64,000 nt of DNA, taken from NCBI RefSeq assembly GCF_051859345.1, contig NZ_JBHYFV010000005.1, positions 110,303 through 174,302 on the forward strand, in the 5' to 3' direction. Of the stretch, positions 7,966 through 15,506 are shown piece by piece (the first letter of the stretch is position 1; every line of letters starts with the position of its first letter). A program made the translations under genes and the position numbers. Source of the stretch: Marivita sp051859345. GTDB lineage: Bacteria > Pseudomonadota > Alphaproteobacteria > Rhodobacterales > Rhodobacteraceae. The notes under the pieces are model-generated. The model had not been told where the DNA came from. It saw only the letters and a program-made list of their open reading frames with translations, and made no database searches.

Positions 7966-9483
7966 ATGACAACCCCGAAACCTGTCGTTCTGACCATCCT
8001 TGACGGCTGGGGCCTGCGCGACGATCCCACGGCGAACGCACCAAGGCTTGCCAACACGCCGACGATGGATCACCTGACGGCGACCTGTCCCCATGCGACG
8101 CTGGTCACACATGGTCCGGATGTCGGCTTGCCAAGCGGCCAGATGGGCAATTCCGAAGTCGGACACACCAATATCGGGGCCGGTCGCGTGGTCGCGATGG
8201 ACCTGGGCCAGATCGACCTTGCCATCGAAGACGGCAGCTTTTTCCAGAATGCCGCGATCCTCGCTTTTGCGAAAGCCGTCAGAGACGCGAACGGCCGCGC
8301 ACATGTGATGGGTGTGGTCTCGGATGGGGGGGTGCACGGGCATATCAGCCATATCAAGGCAGCGGTGAAACTGCTCACAGATCTCGGGCTCGAGGTTGTG
8401 CTTCATGCGATCACCGATGGCCGCGATGTCGCGCCGACCTCGGCCAAAAGCTTTGTCGAAGACCTGGGCAACAGCCTGCCGACCGGGGCCAGCATCGGCA
8501 CGGTGATTGGCCGCTATTTTGCGATGGATCGTGACACCCGTTGGGACCGCGTGGAACGGGCATATAACGCCATGGTCAAGGGCCAGGGCGCGCCTGCCCA
8601 GACCGCTTTGGGGGCCGTTGAAGACGCTTATGCCCAAGGCCAGAATGACGAATTCATCGAACCCCGTGTGATCGCAGATTACGCAGGCTTTACAGAAGGT
8701 GACGGATTTTTCTGCCTCAACTTCCGCGCCGACCGCGCGCGAGAGATCCTTGGTGCGATCGGCGATCCCGGTTTCGACGGGTTCGAACGTGACAGGCCGC
8801 CGCTTTCGGGATTGCTCGGCATGGTGGATTATTCCAAGGCGCACACCGCCTACATGACCACGGCCTATCCGAAGCAAGAGATCAAGAATACACTGGGCGA
8901 ATGGGTCGCCAAACACGGAAAAACGCAGTTTCGTCTCGCTGAAACAGAAAAATACCCGCATGTGACGTTCTTTCTGAATGGTGGTCAGGAAACCCCCGAA
9001 GAGGGCGAAGACCGCTTCATGCCCAAAAGCCCGAATGTCGCGACCTATGATCTGCAACCGGAAATGTCGGCGGATGAGGTGACTGCGAAATTCGTCGAAG
9101 CGGTACAAGCAGGGTATGACCTGATCGTGACCAATTACGCCAACCCCGACATGGTCGGCCACACAGGCGATCTGAACGCGGCGATTGCGGCCTGCGAGGC
9201 GGTGGATGCCGGATTGGGCAAGGTGCTCGATGCGGTCAAGACAGTGGGCGGCGTCATGATCGTGACTGCGGACCATGGCAATTGCGAAACCATGGTGGAC
9301 CCTGAAACGGGTGGGCCACACACGGCGCACACCACCAATCTTGTGCCTGTGGTGCTTTTCGGCGGTCCCGAAGGCACCACGCTGGCGGATGGGCGACTGG
9401 CGGATTTGGCCCCGACCCTGCTGGCGCTGATGGACCTTCCGCAGCCTGACGAGATGACGGGGCAAAGCCTGATCCAAACATGA
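7966..9483 (+). CDS. gpmI: 2,3-bisphosphoglycerate-independent phosphoglycerate mutase
   Basis: A 505-residue protein, the usual length for the family. It interconverts 3- and 2-phosphoglycerate in glycolysis and gluconeogenesis using two metal ions, usually manganese. The N terminus VVLTILDGWG carries the metal-binding Asp, and GQMGNSEVGHTNIGAG contains the phosphorylated nucleophile (Ser63 by my count). VTADHGNCE near the C terminus gives the Asp-His metal pair. GGAGGG at 7952-7957 fixes the start at ATG 7966. Its stop overlaps the envC-like start (ATGA), the beginning of a gpmI-envC-ctpA operon. Confidence 0.97.
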   Translation: MTTPKPVVLTILDGWGLRDDPTANAPRLANTPTMDHLTATCPHATLVTHGPDVGLPSGQMGNSEVGHTNIGAGRVVAMDLGQIDLAIEDGSFFQNAAILAFAKAVRDANGRAHVMGVVSDGGVHGHISHIKAAVKLLTDLGLEVVLHAITDGRDVAPTSAKSFVEDLGNSLPTGASIGTVIGRYFAMDRDTRWDRVERAYNAMVKGQGAPAQTALGAVEDAYAQGQNDEFIEPRVIADYAGFTEGDGFFCLNFRADRAREILGAIGDPGFDGFERDRPPLSGLLGMVDYSKAHTAYMTTAYPKQEIKNTLGEWVAKHGKTQFRLAETEKYPHVTFFLNGGQETPEEGEDRFMPKSPNVATYDLQPEMSADEVTAKFVEAVQAGYDLIVTNYANPDMVGHTGDLNAAIAACEAVDAGLGKVLDAVKTVGGVMIVTADHGNCETMVDPETGGPHTAHTTNLVPVVLFGGPEGTTLADGRLADLAPTLLALMDLPQPDEMTGQSLIQT

Positions 9484-10610
9484 GATATCTGGTCCTGATC
9501 CTTTGCCTGCTCGGCTTGCCGCTGTCGGCCCAGACACGGGCAGAGGCGGCGCGCATTGCGATGGCGCAGCTTGAAGAGGCGACGCTCAAGCTTGATGCGG
9601 CGAACTCGGCCCGTGACCGTGTCCGCGCCCTGACCGAGACGGTTCAGGCGTTTGAAGCGGGGTTGGCGGCGATGCGCGACGGCTTGCGGGCGGCGTCGAT
9701 CCGGGAAACCGAACTGCGCCACGATCTGGATGCGCGCGATGCGGAAGTGACCCGCCTTCTGGCAGGGCTGTCGGCTTTGGGCAGCTCTGCCGGACCGCAA
9801 AGCTTTGTACATCCCGATGGTCCCATCGGTGCAGCGCGCGCCGGGCTATTGATGGCGGCAGTCACACCCGCCCTGTCGGACGCGGCGTCGGGTTTGCGGG
9901 CTGATGTCGAAGAGGCAACAGCCCTGCGCCAATTGCAGCAGGATGCGGCCAACACGTTGCAAACCGGGCTGACCGACATCCAGACGGCCCGCACTGCGCT
10001 GAGCCAGGCGATTGCCGATCGCACCGACCTGCCACGCAAGTTCACGGAAGATGCGGTGCAGACCGCCGTCCTGATCGCTGCGACAGAAACCCTGGACGGT
10101 TTCGCCGCCGGGCTGAGCCAGATTTCGGAAGATGAGACCGATGTAGAACTGCCCGCCGCGCGTGACCGCAAGGGTTCCCTGCCGTTGCCGGTTGCCGGAG
10201 AGGTGTTGCGACGCGCGGGAGAAACGGACGCGGCCGGGATCACCCGACCGGGAATCCTGATCGCGACTCGCCCTCGCGCTCTTGTGACAACACCCACGGC
10301 TGCGACGATTCGCTACCGCGGGCCGCTTCTGGACTACGGGTTGGTCAGCATCCTTGAACCAGAACCCGATATCCTGTTTGTTTTGGCGGGGCTCGACACC
10401 GTATTTGGCGAAACCGGGCAGGTCCTCCCAGAGGGAAGTCCGGTCGGGTTGATGGGAGGTCTGGCAGGGGAATCCGGCGATATTCAATCACCATCCGGTG
10501 AAAGGGCTGGCGAAGCGCTGTCTGAAACGCTCTATATAGAAGTCAGGCTAGGCGATACGCCAGAGGACCCCCTTGGGTGGTTCACACAGGATAAGGGAAT
10601 GACTGAATGA
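9480..10610 (+). CDS. EnvC-like murein hydrolase activator (degenerate LytM/M23)
   Basis: A 376-residue secreted protein with signal peptide MRYLVLILCLLGLPLSAQ, a long alpha-helical coiled-coil-like stretch to about residue 220, then a LytM/M23 domain ending ETLYIEVRLG...PLGWF, the typical end of EnvC proteins. The zinc ligands are gone: the position of the first His...Asp pair reads GITRPGILI and the second histidine position reads FVLAGLDTV. As in E. coli EnvC, the domain is therefore unlikely to cut peptidoglycan itself and more likely switches on an amidase during cell separation. It overlaps both neighbours by four bases, so it is co-translated with gpmI and ctpA. Confidence 0.82.
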   Translation: MRYLVLILCLLGLPLSAQTRAEAARIAMAQLEEATLKLDAANSARDRVRALTETVQAFEAGLAAMRDGLRAASIRETELRHDLDARDAEVTRLLAGLSALGSSAGPQSFVHPDGPIGAARAGLLMAAVTPALSDAASGLRADVEEATALRQLQQDAANTLQTGLTDIQTARTALSQAIADRTDLPRKFTEDAVQTAVLIAATETLDGFAAGLSQISEDETDVELPAARDRKGSLPLPVAGEVLRRAGETDAAGITRPGILIATRPRALVTTPTAATIRYRGPLLDYGLVSILEPEPDILFVLAGLDTVFGETGQVLPEGSPVGLMGGLAGESGDIQSPSGERAGEALSETLYIEVRLGDTPEDPLGWFTQDKGMTE

Positions 10611-11950
10611 AAAAAGTAGTCATGGCGGCCATGGGCGGCACATTGGCAGGCATCGTGGCCACGACCCAGTTCGTCGGGCCGCTGGTCGCACAGGAAAGCG
10701 CCCGCACCACAAGCGTGTACGAGCAGCTTGATCTGTTCGGTGACATTTTCGAGCGTATCCGCTCGCAATATGTCGAAGAGGTGGATGAGGGCGATCTGAT
10801 CGAAGCCGCCATCGATGGCATGCTGACCTCGCTTGATCCGCATTCCAGCTACCTGTCCCCCGATGATGCCGCCGACATGCGTGTGCAGACGCGCGGTGAA
10901 TTCGGCGGTCTGGGCATCGAAGTCACGCAGGAGGACGGCTTTGTGAAAGTTGTCTCTCCGATTGATGGTACCCCGGCGGATGACGCGGGTATCGAAGCGG
11001 GTGACTTCATCACGCATGTGGACGGCGACTCGGTTCTTGGTCTGACGCTTGACTCGGCGGTCGACATGATGCGCGGTCCGGTCGGGTCTGAAATCATCAT
11101 CACCGTTGTGCGCGAAGGCGAAGCGGAACCGTTCGACGTGTCGATCATCCGCGATACGATCAAACTCACCGCTGTCCGCACCCGCCTGCAGGGCGAAGCC
11201 GTGGTGCTGCGTGTGACCACATTCAACGATCAGACCTATTCCAACCTCGAGGAAGGTCTGGCCGAACAGATCGAAGCGGCTGGTGGCATGGACAGCGTCG
11301 AAGGTATCGTGCTTGACCTGCGCAACAACCCCGGTGGTCTTCTCAATCAGGCGATCCGCGTAAGCGACGCGTTCCTTGAAAAAGGCGAGATCGTCAGCAC
11401 GCGGGGCCGCAATCCGGAAGACGGCGACCGCTACAACGCGACGCCCGGCGATCTGGCCAACGGGAAGCCGATTGTGGTTCTGATCAACGGCGGCTCTGCC
11501 TCGGCATCTGAAATTGTCGCCGGTGCCCTTCAGGATCATCGCCGCGCCATCGTCGTCGGCACCAAATCCTTCGGCAAAGGGTCTGTTCAGACTGTTATGC
11601 CATTGCGCGGCGACGGGGCCATGCGTTTGACGACCGCGCGGTATTACACACCGTCGGGCCGGTCGATTCAGGCACTGGGAGTGTCGCCGGACATCGTCGT
11701 GGCCCAGCCGCGTCGCCCGGCCGAAACCGAAGAGGATGAAGAAGAAGAATCGAACCTCTTCAACCGCTCCGAAGCCGATCTGCGCGGCAGTCTCGACAAT
11801 GACAGCCTGAGCGAAGACGAGGTTCAGCAGATCGAAGCCGACCGCGCCAAGGCCGAAGCCGCTGCCGCGCTGCGGGAAGAGGATTATCAACTGGCCTATG
11901 CCATCGACATCCTCAAGGGTCTGACTGCGCTTACGCCGTCACAAGACTAA
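10607..11950 (+). CDS. ctpA: Carboxy-terminal processing peptidase, S41 family
   Basis: A 447-residue periplasmic serine protease. A signal peptide of about 28 residues (ending GPLVAQ) is followed by a tail-sensing helical part, a PDZ domain (GLGIEVTQEDGF...GDFITHVDGDSV) and the S41 core. The catalytic serine is in GGSASASEI and the lysine in GTKSFGKGSVQT, the Ser-Lys dyad of this family. The C terminus is highly acidic (EEDEEEE). CtpA proteins trim the C termini of periplasmic and membrane proteins, including peptidoglycan hydrolases. The 4-base overlap with the EnvC-like gene is consistent with a shared role at the cell wall. Confidence 0.96.
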   Translation: MKKVVMAAMGGTLAGIVATTQFVGPLVAQESARTTSVYEQLDLFGDIFERIRSQYVEEVDEGDLIEAAIDGMLTSLDPHSSYLSPDDAADMRVQTRGEFGGLGIEVTQEDGFVKVVSPIDGTPADDAGIEAGDFITHVDGDSVLGLTLDSAVDMMRGPVGSEIIITVVREGEAEPFDVSIIRDTIKLTAVRTRLQGEAVVLRVTTFNDQTYSNLEEGLAEQIEAAGGMDSVEGIVLDLRNNPGGLLNQAIRVSDAFLEKGEIVSTRGRNPEDGDRYNATPGDLANGKPIVVLINGGSASASEIVAGALQDHRRAIVVGTKSFGKGSVQTVMPLRGDGAMRLTTARYYTPSGRSIQALGVSPDIVVAQPRRPAETEEDEEEESNLFNRSEADLRGSLDNDSLSEDEVQQIEADRAKAEAAAALREEDYQLAYAIDILKGLTALTPSQD

Positions 11951-11958
11951 GACCATGA

Positions 11959-11984
11959 CGCGGCACGGCTATCGTCGTGCCGCG
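11959..11984. other. GC-rich hairpin between ctpA and rppH
   Basis: A 9-bp perfect inverted repeat, CGCGGCACG (11959-11967) and CGTGCCGCG (11976-11984), with an 8-base loop lies in the 54-base gap. No T-run follows, so it may be a partial terminator or an mRNA-stabilising 3' structure rather than a full stop. Confidence 0.5.
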
Positions 11985-12004
11985 CGTTCCCAAAGGCCTT
12001 TGAC

Positions 12005-12487
12005 ATGACTCCGGAAGAAATTGCACGTCTGCCATATCGCCCCTGCGTCGGGGTGATGCTGGTCAATCGGCAGGGCAACGTCTTTGTCGGCCAGCGGCTC
12101 GACAATCCGGGCCCGGCCTGGCAGATGCCGCAAGGTGGTGTCGACAAGGGCGAAGCGCCGCGCGACGCAGCCTTTCGCGAGCTTTGGGAAGAGACCGGCG
12201 TTACGTCGAACTTGGTCAAGGTCGAAGCCGAATCCAAGGATTGGATTCCCTATGACCTGCCGCATGATCTTGTCGGCAAGCTCTGGAAAGGGCGCTATCG
12301 CGGACAAGAGCAGAAGTGGTTCCTGATGCGGTTCAAAGGAACCGATGACCAGGTCGACATCGCGACCGAGCATCAGGAATTCAGCCGCTGGAAATGGATG
12401 GAGCCGGATCAGCTCATCAACAATATCGTGCCCTTCAAGCGCCATGTCTACGAACGGGTTCTTGCCGCGTTCAAAGGCCACCTGTGA
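12005..12487 (+). CDS. rppH: RNA pyrophosphohydrolase (Nudix)
   Basis: A 160-residue Nudix hydrolase. The Nudix box is intact (GGVDKGE, then RELWEETGV), giving the metal-binding glutamates. It opens YRPCVGVMLVNRQGNVFVGQR, the standard RppH N terminus. RppH removes pyrophosphate or phosphate from the 5' triphosphate end of mRNA and so starts 5'-dependent decay; in some species it also hydrolyses diadenosine polyphosphates. The gene follows ctpA after a short gap with a hairpin, and its stop overlaps the next gene's start (TGATG). Confidence 0.94.
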   Translation: MTPEEIARLPYRPCVGVMLVNRQGNVFVGQRLDNPGPAWQMPQGGVDKGEAPRDAAFRELWEETGVTSNLVKVEAESKDWIPYDLPHDLVGKLWKGRYRGQEQKWFLMRFKGTDDQVDIATEHQEFSRWKWMEPDQLINNIVPFKRHVYERVLAAFKGHL

Positions 12488-12966
12488 TGCGCTTTTACGC
12501 GATCATGTTGACTTGGCTGTTGCTGGCGCAACCTGTTTGGGCTCTGAGCTGCCTCACCCCTGACATTGCCCGCGACTATGCGCAGGTGGCCCAATCTGCA
12601 GAAACCTATATCGTGGTGCGCGGCGATCTGGTCTTTGATGAATCCAAGCTTCCGAACCGTGTTGATGAACGCGCATCGCGCCAACGTGACAGTATGGACA
12701 TCCCGGCATGGCTTGTCGGCAATTCCCTGACCAAAGACGGCTTCACCCGCGCCTTTGAGCGCGATGTGATCCTGCGAGTGTCCTGCCTTGGCCCTTGGTG
12801 CGGCGGCGCGGTGAAGGGACCGCATCTGGCCTTTCTACGGCAGGAAAACCTGGATTGGGTCATGCAGGCGAGCCCTTGTCCCGGCCTGACCTATGCCAAC
12901 CCGACACCCGTACAGGAACGCACCGTGATGGCCTGTTTCCAAGGCGACACTTGCGCAGAGCCATAA
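12487..12966 (+). CDS. Secreted cysteine-rich protein of unknown function
   Basis: A 159-residue protein not recognised as a named family. It has a signal peptide (MRFYAIMLTWLLLAQPVWA) and six cysteines after it, at SCLTPD, VSCLGPWC, SPCPG, MACFQ and GDTCAEP, which suggests disulfide bonds in the periplasm. The start at ATG 12487 overlaps the rppH stop by one base (TGATG), so it is probably translated from the rppH transcript. The pattern CLGPWCGG resembles periplasmic structural loops more than a redox CxxC. Likely a conserved periplasmic protein of the Rhodobacterales; function unknown. Confidence 0.7.
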   Translation: MRFYAIMLTWLLLAQPVWALSCLTPDIARDYAQVAQSAETYIVVRGDLVFDESKLPNRVDERASRQRDSMDIPAWLVGNSLTKDGFTRAFERDVILRVSCLGPWCGGAVKGPHLAFLRQENLDWVMQASPCPGLTYANPTPVQERTVMACFQGDTCAEP

Positions 12967-12999
12967 CGCCAAGGCTGGGCAGTTCCCGGTTCAATCGCG

Positions 13000-13776
13000 C
13001 TATTTGTCGAACGAAGGCCTATGGCGGATAAACGGACCAAAGCTTGGCCGGTCGGTCCGCAATCGGCCCGTTTCGTCGAAATCCGCGTCAGCGTTGAACC
13101 GCATCCGGGGCCGCGTGTCGAAATCCGCCATCACAGCGTCCTGCGCCTGCAACGTGGCTTGCAACCGTGTGGTCAGCTTCGTCTTGCGGTCTCCGCGGTG
13201 ATAGCCATGTACGCCATGCGCCACCACCGGCTCTAGAACGTCGAACCCCAGATAGCGCAGCGTGTAGGCGGTGGGCCAAAGCAACAGGCCGATATCGCCC
13301 TCCTTGCCGTTGTGGGCACTTTCGGCAGCACTTGATCCGGTTGTCACGCATATCAGCGCCGTCTTGCCCCGGAACAGACCCGTATCAAACCGTTTGTCCA
13401 CATCATGCAGGGCGCCATGTTGAAACGCGCGGTCGAACCAGCCTTTCAGGATCGCCGGTGGGGAAAACCACCACATCGGAAAGTGTAGGACCAGCCGGTC
13501 GGCCTGCCGGAGTTTCCCGACCTCTGCCGCGACATCTGCTGGTGTGGTGTTCGTCTCCGCCGCGCTTTCCTGCGCCTTGAGCGGATCGAACGGGGTCTCT
13601 GTGGGCCAGTCCGTGTAATGCCCGGCCTGTTCGACTGCATCGAACCGCATCTGGCACAGGTCAGACCGAAGCACCGTGTCCCCTTGCGCGCGCGCCGCTG
13701 ACTCGGTTGCGTCAGACCACGCCCCGTTGAACGACCGACGCTCCGGATGCGCCAGCGCGATTAATGTTGTCACCAT
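13000..13776 (-). CDS. NAD(P)H dehydrogenase (quinone)-like flavoprotein
   Basis: A 258-residue flavodoxin-fold protein. The block FPMWWFSPPAILKGWFDRAF is characteristic of the NQO1/KefF/MdaB family (Flavodoxin_2), and the N terminus TLIALAHPERRSFNGA supplies the FMN/FAD phosphate loop. Members reduce quinones or electrophiles by two electrons with NAD(P)H and so limit redox cycling. I use ATG 13776 (MVTTLIALAHPE), with GGGA about ten bases upstream; an in-frame extension to 13821 has no family counterpart. It converges with the secreted Cys-rich gene. The true substrate is not known. Confidence 0.83.
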   Translation of the reverse strand: MVTTLIALAHPERRSFNGAWSDATESAARAQGDTVLRSDLCQMRFDAVEQAGHYTDWPTETPFDPLKAQESAAETNTTPADVAAEVGKLRQADRLVLHFPMWWFSPPAILKGWFDRAFQHGALHDVDKRFDTGLFRGKTALICVTTGSSAAESAHNGKEGDIGLLLWPTAYTLRYLGFDVLEPVVAHGVHGYHRGDRKTKLTTRLQATLQAQDAVMADFDTRPRMRFNADADFDETGRLRTDRPSFGPFIRHRPSFDK

Positions 13777-13837
13777 CGTTATTATTTCCCAATCTATTGC
13801 GTCGCGGGGGTTTGAACCCACCGCTTTGCTCAGGACT

Positions 13838-15181
13838 CTAACGCAGTTTCTTGAGGATGTTCAAAGAGGCGTAGCCATCTGGAATATCCCCGATGGATGT
13901 CTGGAACGCCCGCACTGCGTTGATGGTCAATGGTCCGACTTTTCCATCAATTTTCTTGGTATCGAACCCTTTGGCCGTCAGCAATTGCTGCATCTCCATA
14001 CGTTCGGCAAAGCTCAGCGCGCGATCCTCGCGGGGCCAGTTCGATCGGATCGGACCCGCGCCGGTGATCCGGTCGCTCAGATGGCCGACACCGATCACAT
14101 AGGCATCGGCCGTGTTGTACGTCTCGATCACGTCGAAATTCTTGAAGATCAGGAACGCCGCCCCCTTGGCCCCTGCTGGCAAAAGCACGGACCCCTTTCC
14201 ATGATCGCCGAACGGTTGTCCGTCCAGTGTCACAACACCCATCGCGGCCCAGTCCGCTGTTGTCTTCTTGATGTCCCGGTTCGCCAGCGTGTAGTCAAAG
14301 CCCTGCGGCAGTGTCACCTCAATCCCCCATGGCGCACCTTTGACCCAGCCGTTCCGGGCCAGGTAATTCGCCGTCGAGGCAAGCGCATCTGCCGGGTTGT
14401 CCGACCAGATGTCGCGTTTGCCATCACCGTCGAAATCAACCGCCAGCGACTGATACGAAGACGGTATGAACTGCGTGTGGCCCATCGCTCCGGCCCAGCT
14501 TCCGGTAAAATCCGCCGGTGTCACATCGCCGCTTTGCAGGATGCGAAGGGCGTCAATCAGTTGCGCCTCGAAAAATGCACTGCGTCTGGCATCATAGGCC
14601 AGTGTCGCCAGTGATCCGATAACCGGGTTTGACCCGCGAAACGTGCCATAGGCGGACTCCAGCCCCCAGATCGCCACGACGACGTCTTTGTCGACGCCGT
14701 ATCGCGCCTCGATCTGATCAAGCAGAGCAGCATGTTTGCGCAACGCTGCCGTCCCGTTGCTGACCCGCGCGTCAGAGGCGGCGCTGTCAAGGTAATCCCA
14801 GATTGTCTTTGTGAATTCCGATTGGTTGCGGTCGCGGCGGATCACGTCGGCATCATAAGATACGCCCCGAAAGGCGCGGTCAAACACCGCCCCGGAAATC
14901 CCCTGCCGAAGCGCGCGTTCCCGGAACCTGGAAATCCAGTCCGCAAACCCGGCCTCGGTTGCGGCCGGAACAAGGGTTTCAGGCTCAGGCGACACGGCAG
15001 GGCGCAACGTGGGTCGCAAAGAATTCTGGGGCGCGATCATGGATATCAGGGACACCGCATTGCGGCTGACCACATCCTTTTCCGCGCTGCGGCTCATTGG
15101 TCTGAGCGATTGCTCCACCGACCCCGCCGCAGCCAGTGTTCCCGTCAGTGCCAAAATCGAAGCGATCACCTGAATGCGCAT
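13838..15181 (-). CDS. Lytic murein transglycosylase, MltB family
   Basis: A 447-residue secreted enzyme: signal peptide (about 20 residues, ending TLAAAGS), a variable linker, the SLT_2/MltB catalytic domain from about residue 75, and a C-terminal peptidoglycan-binding_1 domain (LLTAKGFDTKKIDGKVG...AVRAFQ). The catalytic glutamate is in IWGLESAYGTF, and the conserved blocks GAMGHTQFIPSSY and FDGDGKRDIWSDNPADALAS are present. It cleaves the MurNAc-GlcNAc bond with formation of 1,6-anhydroMurNAc. No lipobox is seen, so it is probably soluble in the periplasm. It stands alone on the minus strand. Confidence 0.93.
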   Translation of the reverse strand: MRIQVIASILALTGTLAAAGSVEQSLRPMSRSAEKDVVSRNAVSLISMIAPQNSLRPTLRPAVSPEPETLVPAATEAGFADWISRFRERALRQGISGAVFDRAFRGVSYDADVIRRDRNQSEFTKTIWDYLDSAASDARVSNGTAALRKHAALLDQIEARYGVDKDVVVAIWGLESAYGTFRGSNPVIGSLATLAYDARRSAFFEAQLIDALRILQSGDVTPADFTGSWAGAMGHTQFIPSSYQSLAVDFDGDGKRDIWSDNPADALASTANYLARNGWVKGAPWGIEVTLPQGFDYTLANRDIKKTTADWAAMGVVTLDGQPFGDHGKGSVLLPAGAKGAAFLIFKNFDVIETYNTADAYVIGVGHLSDRITGAGPIRSNWPREDRALSFAERMEMQQLLTAKGFDTKKIDGKVGPLTINAVRAFQTSIGDIPDGYASLNILKKLR

Positions 15182-15506
15182 ATCCGAATATCCTGCTGCC
15201 CGTGTCCGTTTGTCGAACTTGCCCGAATTCTAACGCGATTGCGTCCAATTGCGAAGCAATCAAAACGCAACCAAGCGGTCTCCTGCCGCCGCATTGAGGT
15301 TTTCCAGGTAGGTTTTCAGCAACGGAACGCGTCCAGAACGGAAGGATCGGTGCTGGGCAAAGATGATGCCGATTGCCTTTGGCAGCGTTCCGGCACCGAT
15401 GCGTCGTGTCATCGTTGGCATGATGCGGCGGCAGGTGCGTGCGGGCCTCAAGGGACAAGGCTTTGCGCGCTTGTCAGAAGCGGTCGGGCCGCGCTTTATC
15501 CAAAGC
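15182..15506. other. 325-base gap between the transglycosylase gene and rnr
   Basis: No convincing gene. A minus-strand frame at 15260-15451 (about 63 codons, TTG start) has no visible ribosome binding site, mixed codon usage and no recognisable motif. Near 15238-15263 the strand can fold into small hairpins around GATTGC...GCAATC. The region most likely carries the promoter of the transglycosylase gene and the 3' end of rnr. Confidence 0.4.

Noticed and set aside
7924..9537. A 537-codon minus-strand frame opposite gpmI.
   Set aside because: Antisense shadow with no ribosome binding site or domain.
10532..11890. A 452-codon minus-strand frame opposite ctpA.
   Set aside because: Antisense shadow of the S41 peptidase gene; composition gives no fold or motif.
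13795..13830. A TTCAAAC loop with flanking G and C runs, like the 3' end of a tRNA, before the flavoprotein gene.
   Set aside because: The T-arm stem has two mismatches and no 5' half or anticodon arm lies nearby. It is a chance match.
15260..15451. A 63-codon minus-strand frame downstream of rnr.
   Set aside because: TTG start without a ribosome binding site, no motif, and codon use unlike the neighbours. Left as possible only.
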